Assembly: GCA_016462305.1 (NCBI GenBank)
Contig: JAEMTM010000004.1
Span: 1-34,067 of the forward strand
DNA: 34,067 nt
Reading direction: 5' to 3'
Origin: Sphingomonadaceae bacterium
GTDB taxonomy: Bacteria; Pseudomonadota; Alphaproteobacteria; Sphingomonadales; Sphingomonadaceae
Shown here: piece after piece, positions 6,451 through 13,858 of the stretch
Position numbering within the stretch: position 1 is the first letter of the stretch
Layout of the letters: each line of letters begins with the position of its first letter
Program-made: the position numbers and the translations under genes
Notes under the pieces: model-generated
Seen by the model: the letters and a program-made list of their open reading frames with translations, nothing else
Database searches by the model: none
Told to the model about the DNA's origin: nothing

Positions 6451-7233
6451 ATGTCATTCAGACAGCAACTGGCATCACAATTGCCATATCTTAGGCGTTA
6501 TGCACGGGCATTGACCGGGTCACAGACACTGGGTGATGCGGCCGTGCGCGAAACATTGGAAGCGTTATTGGAAGCTCCTGAAGAATGGGATGAAGCAGCT
6601 CCGGCCAAAACCGAGCTGTTCAGAACATTTCATCGAATCTGGAACAGCGAAATGATTATGCCGTTCGAATCGCGCGGTCGCAGCGGTGTGATCGCGCAAT
6701 TTCCCGTACAGCGCCGACAAAGTTTGCTGCTGGCCACGGTTGAAGGTTTTACTTTCGCCGATGTGGGCGTGATTTTGGACATGAGCCAAGACGATGTGCG
6801 CCAACATGTTCAGGCGGCACGCAGCGCGATCGAAGATGCGCTGTCTGCGCGTGTGCTCATCATTGAAGATGAATCGATCATCGCGCTGCACATTAAGCAG
6901 ATTGTAGAAAGCCTCGGCCATGAAACAATCGCCATTGTGCGCACCCGGGCAGAGGCGGTGGCCAAGGCGCGTGACGAACGGCCAGAGCTTATACTGGCCG
7001 ACATCAGCCTTGCCGATGGTTCAAGTGGCATTGATGCCGTGAAAGACATATTGGCCGAACAGACGGTGCCCGTGATCTTCATTACGGCCTTTCCGGAACG
7101 CCTGCTTACCGGCGAACGTCCCGAGCCAACCTATCTGATAACCAAGCCTTTTGAACCGGAAACTGTCATCGCCACCATTGGTCAGGCGTTGCTGATGCAC
7201 CGCGATGTCGACATAAATTCAAAAGCTGCATAA
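6451..7233 (+). CDS. phyR: PhyR, general stress response regulator
   Basis: 260 residues in the characteristic inverted layout. An ECF-sigma-like domain (about 1-130) mimics EcfG but lacks DNA-binding function, and it is followed by a receiver domain (about 133-252). Receiver residues are the acidic cluster E139-D140-E141, phospho-acceptor D184 (LILADISLADG), T212 in FITAFPERLLTG (the FAT-GUY variant) and K232 in TKPF. When phosphorylated, the sigma-like domain binds NepR and frees EcfG. GGGAG (6441-6445) supports the start. It diverges from nepR-ecfG across a 209-base gap holding EcfG -35 elements. Identity is secure from the domain order and neighbours. Confidence 0.97.
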   Translation: MSFRQQLASQLPYLRRYARALTGSQTLGDAAVRETLEALLEAPEEWDEAAPAKTELFRTFHRIWNSEMIMPFESRGRSGVIAQFPVQRRQSLLLATVEGFTFADVGVILDMSQDDVRQHVQAARSAIEDALSARVLIIEDESIIALHIKQIVESLGHETIAIVRTRAEAVAKARDERPELILADISLADGSSGIDAVKDILAEQTVPVIFITAFPERLLTGERPEPTYLITKPFEPETVIATIGQALLMHRDVDINSKAA

Positions 7234-7240
7234 TTTTTTG

Positions 7241-7265
7241 GGAACAATGTCGCGACACTGTAGTT
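7241..7265 (+). promoter_or_regulatory. EcfG-like promoter after phyR
   Basis: GGAAC (7241-7245), 16 bases, then AGTT (7262-7265), one mismatch to CGTT. It lies 7 bases after the phyR stop and no protein gene follows on this strand, which points to the small RNA candidate downstream. Confidence 0.55.
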
Positions 7266-7270
7266 TGCTT

Positions 7271-7386
7271 TTCGAAACAATTTTTTCAGGTCAACAAATG
7301 GGTAAAAGCAAATGTTGACCAGCTGGCTGCCCCCCCTTCTAGGCCAGCGTCCTAACACCCCGGCCTAAACGCCGGGGTGTTTCCTT
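7271..7386 (+). ncRNA. Candidate stress-induced small RNA downstream of phyR
   Basis: About 115 bases between a predicted EcfG promoter (7241-7265) and a strong terminator. Three hairpins can be drawn. GGTCAACA (7289-7296) pairs with TGTTGACC (7313-7320). GCTGGC (7322-7327) pairs with GCCAGC (7343-7348) and exposes a loop of seven C residues (7330-7336). The third is the terminator stem at 7354-7381. A C-rich loop is a hallmark of alphaproteobacterial regulatory RNAs that bind G-rich ribosome sites; the sigma-T-dependent GsrN of Caulobacter is a precedent. It could also be a processed phyR 3' end. Structure is seen; transcription and function are inferred. Confidence 0.5.
7354..7386 (+). terminator. 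Terminator downstream of phyR / small RNA candidate
   Basis: AACACCCCGGC (7354-7364) pairs perfectly with GCCGGGGTGTT (7371-7381) around a 6-base loop, followed by T-rich sequence (TTCCTTTT). Confidence 0.88.
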
Positions 7387-7415
7387 TTGTTTCCCGATCC
7401 GCCGATCAAGCCGCG

Positions 7416-8282
7416 TCAATTGGGTGGCAATAATAGCATCGGATCAATGCGGGCGCTGTTCCATTTCATGCCCCAGTGTAGATGCGGCCCGCTGGCTCTG
7501 CCCGTGGCGCCGACGCGGCCAATGACTTGGCCTTGCCGCACCAGGTCGCCTTCTTTGACCAGCAATTCGGACGCGTGCAAAAATGCACTGTTCAAACCCA
7601 TGCCATGGTCGATCATCAGCAAATGACCCTCCAAGGTGAAGGCATCATTGGCGGCAAGGGTGACCACGCCGTCGGCTGGCGCAACGAAATCCTGGCCTTG
7701 GGCAGCGGCGATGTCCATGCCATTATGATAGCTGCCCGGCGTGCCATTATAGATGCGCTGCGCGCCAAATAGGCCCGATATGCGGCCCGATACGGGACGG
7801 ATGAATGTTTGCCGCCAGCCTGCACTATCGCTGCGGACGGCGCGGGCTGCCGCAATCTGGGCAAGCTCTGCGCTGCGCCGCGCCTGAAATTCGGCGGAGC
7901 TTTTCGCGCCGCCGGTGAGGTTCGCGGCAACATTTTCGATGCGCCAATTGCCCGGAGCGACGGCGATATTGCGCTCCATCTTGCTGCCATCGGCGAGCGT
8001 CGCGACCAGCCTTGCCTCGTTCGGTGCGTCACGGTCAAAACCGATCAGGAAGAACCCGTCCGGACTAAGCTCTAACGCCACGTCGTCTAAAAACAGGCTG
8101 TGTGTCCCTTTGGGTGCGCGGCCGATGACAAGGCCGCCTTGCACAGCAGGGCCGGACATCGAGAAATCGGCCGGGTGTGTTTGGGAAGGAACCTGCGGCT
8201 GGGCGGACAGTTGAGATGCCGCAAAGGCAAGACCGATCAAAGCCGTGATGGTTACGCGCAAAAGCCGGCTTATGCCTGCCAA
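7416..8282 (-). CDS. M23 family zinc metallopeptidase, exported
   Basis: 288 residues: a signal peptide (about 1-27, ending QLSA), an N-terminal domain of about 110 residues, a short Ala/Arg-rich helical linker (128-150) and a LytM/M23 domain at about 160-285. Zinc ligands are H186 and D190 (HNGMD) and H269 in HLHW, with H267 as a catalytic residue. These enzymes cut peptidoglycan cross-links or, when degenerate, activate amidases; this site looks intact. The start is TTG at 8282, since no ATG lies near and AAAGG lies 8 bases upstream inside the end of the DUF2093 gene. It is the last gene of the xseA operon. Substrate bond is not predictable from sequence alone. Confidence 0.9.
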   Translation of the reverse strand: MAGISRLLRVTITALIGLAFAASQLSAQPQVPSQTHPADFSMSGPAVQGGLVIGRAPKGTHSLFLDDVALELSPDGFFLIGFDRDAPNEARLVATLADGSKMERNIAVAPGNWRIENVAANLTGGAKSSAEFQARRSAELAQIAAARAVRSDSAGWRQTFIRPVSGRISGLFGAQRIYNGTPGSYHNGMDIAAAQGQDFVAPADGVVTLAANDAFTLEGHLLMIDHGMGLNSAFLHASELLVKEGDLVRQGQVIGRVGATGRASGPHLHWGMKWNSARIDPMLLLPPN

Positions 8283-8286
8283 CCGT

Positions 8287-8538
8287 TCAGCCTTTGGCCA
8301 ATGCCGCGCGGGTGGATGCCTCTGCGCTCACATAGGGCTCCTGCTTGACGACGCTCCAGTAACGCAGCTCTTCCAACGCAATGGCTTGGCCGGTTACCGC
8401 GCACACGACATGGTCGCCTGCGGTCAGTAGACGGAAGCTATTGGCCATATAATGCAGGCGGGCGACTTTGTTTTTGGAAGACATCAGCATGGGCACATTA
8501 TGGCGCATCGACGCGTTATGGGCAATGCGTCGCTTCAT
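8287..8538 (-). CDS. DUF2093 family protein
   Basis: 83 residues. The core ARLHYMANSFRLLTAGDHVVCAVTGQAIALEELRYWSVVKQEPYVS matches the short alphaproteobacterial DUF2093 family, whose function is unknown; its single CxVTG motif and lack of a signal suggest a small cytoplasmic protein. The ATG at 8538 overlaps the xseA stop as ATGA, so I keep this start even though the conserved part begins nearer residue 20 (other in-frame ATGs lie at 8508 and 8490). The M23 peptidase begins 4 bases after its stop. Confidence 0.85.
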   Translation of the reverse strand: MKRRIAHNASMRHNVPMLMSSKNKVARLHYMANSFRLLTAGDHVVCAVTGQAIALEELRYWSVVKQEPYVSAEASTRAALAKG

Positions 8539-9944
8539 CCATCGAACAGATTTCCCTGATTAACCGTCGGTATTTTGGGTTTGGGCGTTGAGGATCGCGG
8601 CGGGGTAGAGCCGTGGACGACGCTGCCGACTTCGCCATCGACGAACCGCAGGGTCACATCGCCCGCCTTCACTGCTGCGGCCCGCGACATAATGGTTTTG
8701 CCATCTGCATCGGTCACGCGGGCAAAACCGCGCTTCAGCGGGGCTTCGGGATGCAGGCTGCCGGCAAGCCGGGTAAGCGCATCCAGCCGTTGCTGCCCTT
8801 GTTCGACACGGCGGGTCAAAAGGCGCGGATGCAGCATCATCGCTGGCCCGGAATAGGCGATCTCCGCCTTGCCAACGCGGGAGCGTAGCGACTGGCGCAG
8901 GCGTTCGGCAAGATCATCGGTGCGTAACTGGTGCGGCGCGGCAAGGTCAGACAAACGCGGCATCAGTCGGCGTTGCGCCTCAAGCCGTTCCGCCGCCAGG
9001 TCCACACGCTTGCGCACTATGTTCGCGATGCGCAGACCCAATTGGCCGACGCGCTGCAACAGATCGCTGCGGACCGGAACCGCAATTTCTGCGGCAGCGG
9101 TCGGTGTTGGCGCACGCAGATCAGCCGCGAAGTCGCACAGGGTGGTATCGGTTTCATGCCCGACCGCCGAGATAATCGGTATCGTACAATTGGCGACTGC
9201 GCGGACCACGGCCTCATCGTTGAATGCCCATAGGTCCTCAATCGACCCGCCACCGCGTGCGACAATCACAAGGTCGGGGCGCGTGGCCGGGCCATCTTGC
9301 GGCATCGCGGAAAATCCGTTCACTGCCCGCGCTATTTGTGCCGCCGATCCTTCGCCTTGCACCAATACGGGCCAGATGATGACATGTGTTGGAAAGCGGT
9401 CGGCCAGCCGGTGTAAGATGTCGCGGATGACTGCGCCCGTGGGCGATGTAACCACACCGATGACGCGGGGCAGCGCCGGTAGCTTCTTCTTACGTTCGGG
9501 CGCAAACAGCCCTTCTGCGGCGAGGCGCGCTTTCAGCTTTTCAAACAAAAGCATCATCGCGCCTTCGCCTGCCACCTCAAGGCTATCGACGACGATCTGA
9601 TAATTGGAGCGCCCCGCATAAGTGGTGAGCTTGCCCGTGGCGACAACCTCAAGCCCATCCTCCGGCGCGAAAGGCAGCCGTGCCGCGCCCCCTTTCCACA
9701 TCACGGCATCGAGTCGTGCGTTATCATCTTTCAGGCAAAAATAGATATGCCCCGACGCCGCGCGCTTGAACCCCGAAATCTCCCCGCGCACGCGGACATG
9801 GCCGAATCGGTCCTCAACGGTGCGTTTCAGGGCAAGCGACAGTTCCGACACGCTCATCGCCTGGGCATTGTCGCCGGGTCGCTCCTCGGCTAACAGGCGG
9901 GCGACCTGTGGGTCGGCAGTTTCAAAGGGGTCATTTGCGGACAT
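8535..9944 (-). CDS. xseA: Exodeoxyribonuclease VII large subunit
   Basis: 469 residues from the chosen ATG, close to the family norm of about 450. An N-terminal OB-fold (LSLALKRTVEDRFGHVRVRGEISGFKRAASGHIYFCLKDDNARLDAVMWKG) binds DNA. The central catalytic region carries typical blocks (VIGVVTSPTGAVIRDIL, VIVARGGGSIEDLWAFNDE, IPIISAVGHETDTTLCDFAADLRAPTPTAAAE), and a long coiled-coil C-terminal part follows. With XseB it degrades single-stranded DNA in mismatch repair and recombination; xseB is not in the window. An open frame extends upstream to 10085, but family alignment favours ATG 9944 (MSANDPF) or 9959. The 9944 ATG overlaps the purD ATG on the other strand. Confidence 0.95.
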   Translation of the reverse strand: MSANDPFETADPQVARLLAEERPGDNAQAMSVSELSLALKRTVEDRFGHVRVRGEISGFKRAASGHIYFCLKDDNARLDAVMWKGGAARLPFAPEDGLEVVATGKLTTYAGRSNYQIVVDSLEVAGEGAMMLLFEKLKARLAAEGLFAPERKKKLPALPRVIGVVTSPTGAVIRDILHRLADRFPTHVIIWPVLVQGEGSAAQIARAVNGFSAMPQDGPATRPDLVIVARGGGSIEDLWAFNDEAVVRAVANCTIPIISAVGHETDTTLCDFAADLRAPTPTAAAEIAVPVRSDLLQRVGQLGLRIANIVRKRVDLAAERLEAQRRLMPRLSDLAAPHQLRTDDLAERLRQSLRSRVGKAEIAYSGPAMMLHPRLLTRRVEQGQQRLDALTRLAGSLHPEAPLKRGFARVTDADGKTIMSRAAAVKAGDVTLRFVDGEVGSVVHGSTPPRSSTPKPKIPTVNQGNLFDG

Positions 9945-11223
9945 GAATATCTTGCTCATCGGTTCGGGCGGTCGCGAACATGCGCTGGCGTGGAAGCTCG
10001 CGCAATCGCCAAATTGCGATACACTCTTTGCCGCGCCGGGCAATCCCGGGATCGCGCAAGAGGCAGAGCTGGTGGACCTCAACATCGCCGATCACGCCGC
10101 GGTCATCGCCTTTTGCGCGGGCCATGATATAGGCCTATTGGTGGTCGGACCCGAAGCACCATTGGTCAGCGGCTTAGGCGACAGCTTGCGCGATGCAGGC
10201 ATAGCGGTCTTTGGCCCCAATCAAAAGGCCGCGCAATTGGAAGGGTCAAAGGGCTTTACCAAGGATATGTGCGCCGCCGCCGGCATTCCGACCGCTGGCT
10301 ATGCCCGTTATGACAGCAAGGCGTCGGCCTTGGCTGGCCTCAATATGTTCGACGCGCCTTATGTGATCAAAGCGGACGGCCTGGCGGCGGGAAAAGGTGT
10401 GATTATTGCCGAAACACGGGCGGAGGCGGAGGCCGCGATCGACGATATGTTCGGTGGCGGTTTTGGGGATGCCGGTGCATCTGTCGTGATCGAAGAATTT
10501 ATGACGGGCGAAGAAGCGAGCTTTTTCGCGCTGACCGATGGCCGTGATGTTGTCGCCTTTGGCTCTGCGCAAGACCATAAGCGCGTGGGCGATGGCGATA
10601 TGGGTCCAAATACCGGCGGGATGGGGGCTTATTCGCCCGCCTTTGTGCTGACCGATGCACTGCAGGCCCAAGTCATGGAACGTATCATTAAGCCAACCGT
10701 GGCCTATATGGCGGCGAACGACATGCCTTATTCGGGCGTCCTGTTTGCAGGGCTGATGCTCACGGACGAGGGGCCAAAGCTGATTGAATATAATGCCCGT
10801 TTTGGCGACCCCGAATGCCAAGTGTTGATGACCCGTTTTGAAGGCGATCTGGCCGCGTTGATGTTGGCGGTTGCCACCGGAACGCTGGCGCAAGCGCAGG
10901 TTCCGGCATTTTCGCGCCAAGCGGCCTTAACCATTGTCATGGCGGCAAATGGCTATCCGGCTTTGCCGGAAAAAGGCGGGGTCATTCATCTTGCGGATGT
11001 GAAGGATGCAAAGATATTCCATGCGGGCACGGCGGACGTCGGCGGGCAATTGGTCGCCAGCGGTGGGCGCGTGCTCAACGTCACCGCAACCGGCGATACG
11101 GTTACGCACGCGCAGGCCGTTGCCTATGCCGCCGTGGACAGCATCGATTTTCCAGGCGGTTTCTGCCGCAGAGACATTGGCTGGCGCGAAGTGGCACGCG
11201 AGGAGGCATCCGGCACGGATTAA
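9943..11223 (+). CDS. purD: Phosphoribosylamine-glycine ligase (GARS)
   Basis: 426 residues, the family length. The N-terminus NILLIGSGGREHALAWKL is the classic PurD opening. The ATP-grasp domain shows YVIKADGLAAGKGVIIA, EEFMTGEEASFFALTDG, AQDHKRVGDGDMGPNTGGMGAYSPA and IEYNARFGDPECQV. It joins glycine to phosphoribosylamine using ATP in purine synthesis. The start is ATG 9943, giving the conserved N-terminus; the frame is open further upstream but that part is antisense to xseA. Its start codon overlaps that of xseA head to head (CATG), so its promoter must lie within xseA. Confidence 0.97.
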   Translation: MNILLIGSGGREHALAWKLAQSPNCDTLFAAPGNPGIAQEAELVDLNIADHAAVIAFCAGHDIGLLVVGPEAPLVSGLGDSLRDAGIAVFGPNQKAAQLEGSKGFTKDMCAAAGIPTAGYARYDSKASALAGLNMFDAPYVIKADGLAAGKGVIIAETRAEAEAAIDDMFGGGFGDAGASVVIEEFMTGEEASFFALTDGRDVVAFGSAQDHKRVGDGDMGPNTGGMGAYSPAFVLTDALQAQVMERIIKPTVAYMAANDMPYSGVLFAGLMLTDEGPKLIEYNARFGDPECQVLMTRFEGDLAALMLAVATGTLAQAQVPAFSRQAALTIVMAANGYPALPEKGGVIHLADVKDAKIFHAGTADVGGQLVASGGRVLNVTATGDTVTHAQAVAYAAVDSIDFPGGFCRRDIGWREVAREEASGTD

Positions 11224-11292
11224 CGGTTTCACGCGTCCATTTTTTGGCGTAATTGAACGTCCTATCTTTTTGGGATTTCAGGGAGGAAAACA

Positions 11293-12003
11293 TTGTCCAA
11301 CACTCTAATCATCATCATCGGTGCGGTTTTGATCGTTGCTATTTTATTGTGGGCGCTGCTTCGGCTGGGCGGCGCGAAGGAGAAAACGGACGGCGCGCCT
11401 AAAGACATATTGCCGCCGCCTGCGGCTGTTCTTGCACCGCCAGTCGCGCCAGTTGTTCAGGCGGCTGTGCCAGCGGCGCAGTTGGCCGAAGCTGAAGCTC
11501 CGTTGGAGGCCGCTGCACCGAAAAAAGCAGCCGCGCCCGAAATCACAGCGCCAAAAGCAGCGGCCAAGCCTGTTGCTGAAAAGGTAAAAAAGGCAAAAAA
11601 GGCAAAAGCACCAAAAGCTAAGGCAGAGAAGGTAGAAAAAGCCAAGGCGGAAAAAGCGCCCAAGGCCAAGGCGGAGAAAGCGCCAAAGGCCAAGGCGGAG
11701 AAAGCGCCCAAGGCAAAAGCGGCAAAACTTGCTCCAACATCATCGATCCCTGACAATCTTGAGCTGATCAAGGGCTTGGGTCCCAAGGTCAACAATTTGC
11801 TCAAGGGTCTTGGCGTAACCAGCTTTGCGCAGGTCGCCAACTGGACCGATGCCGACGTGGCGGACATAGATGCACAGCTTGGTGCCTTTGCTGGCCGGAT
11901 CACACGGGACAATTGGATCGACCAAGCCCAATTGCTTGCGGCAGGGGACATTGCCGGTTTTGAACAAAAATATGGCGCGTTGGGAAGTGGTGCCAAGGGT
12001 TGA
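11293..12003 (+). CDS. Membrane-anchored Lys/Ala-rich protein with C-terminal HhH domain, TTG start
   Basis: 236 residues. A single N-terminal membrane helix (4-24) and an Ala/Pro/Val linker (40-90) lead into a histone-H1-like Lys/Ala tract (95-146) with AEKAPKAK repeats. The C-terminal domain has a helix-hairpin-helix motif, LIKGLGPKVNNLLKGLGVTSF (159-178), then QVANWTDADVADIDAQLGAFAGRITRDNWIDQA. That domain matches the predicted flap-endonuclease-like/L21-associated HhH family seen at the ends of several alphaproteobacterial proteins. The start is TTG at 11293 with GGGAGG 6 bases before it; no ATG fits. Membrane anchoring of a DNA-binding-type tail is notable, but function is unknown. It follows purD by 69 bases. 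Confidence 0.85.
   Translation: MSNTLIIIIGAVLIVAILLWALLRLGGAKEKTDGAPKDILPPPAAVLAPPVAPVVQAAVPAAQLAEAEAPLEAAAPKKAAAPEITAPKAAAKPVAEKVKKAKKAKAPKAKAEKVEKAKAEKAPKAKAEKAPKAKAEKAPKAKAAKLAPTSSIPDNLELIKGLGPKVNNLLKGLGVTSFAQVANWTDADVADIDAQLGAFAGRITRDNWIDQAQLLAAGDIAGFEQKYGALGSGAKG
11647..11718 (+). repeat. Three tandem 24-base repeats in the Lys/Ala tract
   Basis: Units at 11647-11670, 11671-11694 and 11695-11718 start GCGG(A/G)(A)AAAGCGCC and encode AEKAPKAK. They differ by only a few bases, so recent slippage or recombination could change the copy number. Confidence 0.85.
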
Positions 12004-12019
12004 ATGTATAAACCGATGG

Positions 12020-12051
12020 AAAGGCGGCGCTGGGTAACTGGCACCGCTTTT
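12020..12051 (+). terminator. Imperfect terminator between convergent genes
   Basis: AAAGGCGGCGCTGG (12020-12033) pairs with CTGGCACCGCTTTT (12038-12051), with wobbles and one mismatch, around GTAA, ending in TTTT. It lies 16 bases after the HhH gene stop. Confidence 0.6.
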
Positions 12052-12060
12052 GCGTTATCC

Positions 12061-12795
12061 CTATCTGCCGACGCGCTGTAACCCGGTGCCATGCATTTTG
12101 AGCCATTGGTCCGCCACCTTGCGGTTGCCTTCGTACAATGTGTCGAGCCACGCATAAAAATCGGCGCTATGGTTCATATGGCGGATGTGTGCGACCTCAT
12201 GCGCGATGACGGAGCGGCGCACATAGACGGGGGCCATGATCAGTCGCCAGCTCAGCGAAATAGTGCCATGGCTTGAGCAACTGCCCCAACGGCTCCGTGG
12301 ATCGCCAAGCGACAGGCGCGGGACTGGCGCATTTGCCTTGGCGCAATAAAATGCGATTTCCTTGGTAAATGTGGCGCGCGCTTCGGCTTTCAACCAACGC
12401 AGGATGCGCGCTTCAACCGACGATGCCGGGCCACCAAGACGCAGTCGGCCCTCATCACAATGGACGCTGCGCGGCCATTCCTCGCGCCATTCGATGACAT
12501 GGCCCTCGCCTTCAACCGCAATTTCGTTGCCTGGGGCGATGGGGGCGGCCTGCGCCACGCTGTTCAACCGCGTGGCAATCCACTCCCGCTTCTTGTGAAC
12601 AAAATCGAGCGCGATATTGGCGGGGGTGTAATGCGGCATCGTAATCCGGATTTCGCGTTTGATGGCATCGGCACGCATGGAAATGCGCTTTGCGCGGATG
12701 TTCCGGTGGATACGCACAGGTAGGCGCTCGCCTTCGATCACCACAATGGGGTCAGAGAGGCTTTTCGACAATATGGTTTTCAAGCGGTCCAGCAT
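12061..12795 (-). CDS. YgjP/SprT-like M48-type metalloprotease (DUF45)
   Basis: About 244 residues from ATG 12795. The zinc site is HEVAHIRHMNHSADFYAWLD (HExxH plus a downstream H), preceded by RSRWGSCSSHGTISLSWRL, the two signature blocks of the YgjP/DUF45 family. No signal peptide, so cytoplasmic. The physiological substrate is unknown for the family. The open frame extends to 13050, but that part overlaps YcgN and has no family resemblance; even with ATG 12795 it overlaps the ycgN end by 44 bases. A TTG within the next 30 bases is a possible alternative start. Last gene of an SCO1-YcgN-protease run. Confidence 0.88.
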   Translation of the reverse strand: MLDRLKTILSKSLSDPIVVIEGERLPVRIHRNIRAKRISMRADAIKREIRITMPHYTPANIALDFVHKKREWIATRLNSVAQAAPIAPGNEIAVEGEGHVIEWREEWPRSVHCDEGRLRLGGPASSVEARILRWLKAEARATFTKEIAFYCAKANAPVPRLSLGDPRSRWGSCSSHGTISLSWRLIMAPVYVRRSVIAHEVAHIRHMNHSADFYAWLDTLYEGNRKVADQWLKMHGTGLQRVGR

Positions 12796-13186
12796 GCAGT
12801 TCCGATATAGCCCTATTTTGCACCGACATGCCAGCATCATGTATCGTCTGGCGATCTCCGCTGACCAAATAATGCCATTTGGGTAAAGGCTTATCTGCCG
12901 CACGGAGCACATAAGCGCATGTTGACGGCAGCCAGGCATAATCATCGATTTTGTTGGGCGTGAGCCGCAGACACTCCGGCACGATGGCCCTGCGGCCGCG
13001 ATAATCGGAACATTGACAGCTTTGCAGGTCAAGCAATTTGCAGGCGACATTAGTGGGATAGATGCGGCCGGTATCTTCGTCCTCCACTTTGTTGAGGCAA
13101 CATTTGCCGCACCCGTCGCACAAGGCCTCCCACTGCGCGCGATCCAGGCTTTCTAACGGCGCCTCCCAAAAGGGGACTTTGGTCAC
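12752..13186 (-). CDS. YcgN family cysteine-cluster protein (UPF0260)
   Basis: 144 residues, close to E. coli YcgN (about 150). Conserved blocks are PFWEAPLESLDRAQWEALCDGCGKCCLNKVEDEDTG, TNVACKLLDLQSCQCSDY, CLRLTP and WLPSTCAYVL, giving an eight-Cys pattern that suggests a metal or Fe-S site as in the CxxCxxCC family. Role unknown. The start is probably GTG at 13186, one base after the SCO1 stop (TGA-T-GTG), because family proteins begin just before PFW. Longer readings run into SCO1. No clear ribosome site, so translation is probably coupled to SCO1. Confidence 0.88.
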   Translation of the reverse strand: MTKVPFWEAPLESLDRAQWEALCDGCGKCCLNKVEDEDTGRIYPTNVACKLLDLQSCQCSDYRGRRAIVPECLRLTPNKIDDYAWLPSTCAYVLRAADKPLPKWHYLVSGDRQTIHDAGMSVQNRAISELHAGPLENHIVEKPL

Positions 13187-13187
13187 A

Positions 13188-13808
13188 TCAACGGACCCAT
13201 TTGGCCAGTTCCGCCTCAACCAAGGCAGGCGCGCCTTCATTGGCGTCGGTGTTGGGGACATCGGCTGGCATGATCGCCAATGGTTCACCCTTTGGCCCCA
13301 TCAAATAGGGCGTCTGGCTGTGGCTTATCAGGTAATTTTCCGGCGAGCTGCCGTCGACCCGGCTGGAATAGATGGCGAATTTCTTGGCGGCTTCGGCGAT
13401 TTCGGTGTCCGTGCCGGTCAGACCGATAGCGCGCGGATGAAAGGCGCTGACAAATTGTTTCAGCACCGCACTCGTATCGCGGGCGGGATCAACGGTAATG
13501 AAAATCGGTTGAATCTTGGCCGCCAAATCAGGGTATTTTTTCTCAAAAGATTTCAGGCCAGTCATGAGGTTCTGCATATCGGGCGTGCAGATGTCGGGGC
13601 AATTGGTGTAGCCGAAATAGACGATGCGATATTTGCCGTCGAATTCCTTAAAACTGCGCCTTTGGCCATCCTGATCCGTCAGCAGAAAATCGCCCCCGAT
13701 CGTGGCCCCCGCCAGCGGCGCTTCGCTCAGCGGCAGTTGCGCGGGGCCAGAGTCACATGCGGACAGGAGCAGAAGGGCGGATACGGCAAAAAGGGATGTT
13801 TTGTTCAT
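13188..13808 (-). CDS. SCO1/SenC family copper chaperone, lipoprotein
   Basis: 206 residues with a lipoprotein signal (MNKTSLFAVSALLLLSAC) and a thioredoxin-like SCO domain. The copper ligands are the Cys pair C70-PDI-C74 (YTNCPDICTPDM) and H163 in ISHSQTPYLMG, so the metal site looks complete. SCO proteins deliver copper to the Cu-A site of cytochrome oxidase or keep its thiols reduced, outside the inner membrane. An ATG 15 bases upstream (13823) is possible, but 13808 gives the cleaner signal peptide. It heads the run with ycgN and the M48-type protease; no oxidase genes are near. Confidence 0.9.
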   Translation of the reverse strand: MNKTSLFAVSALLLLSACDSGPAQLPLSEAPLAGATIGGDFLLTDQDGQRRSFKEFDGKYRIVYFGYTNCPDICTPDMQNLMTGLKSFEKKYPDLAAKIQPIFITVDPARDTSAVLKQFVSAFHPRAIGLTGTDTEIAEAAKKFAIYSSRVDGSSPENYLISHSQTPYLMGPKGEPLAIMPADVPNTDANEGAPALVEAELAKWVR

Positions 13809-13858
13809 AGCGAGGCCAGTCATGGTCTGCTAAGACCGAGTATACAAGGATAATGGAC

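Noticed and set aside
8869..9600. 243-codon open frame on the plus strand
   Set aside because: Antisense to xseA, Arg/Ser-rich shadow composition, no ribosome site or family resemblance.
10246..10920. 224-codon open frame on the minus strand
   Set aside because: Antisense to the ATP-grasp region of purD, no family resemblance.
12039..12053. TGGCACC-N4-TTGC, resembling a sigma-54 promoter
   Set aside because: It overlaps the terminator hairpin between convergent genes and points into the 3' end of the M48 protease gene on the opposite strand; no gene follows it.
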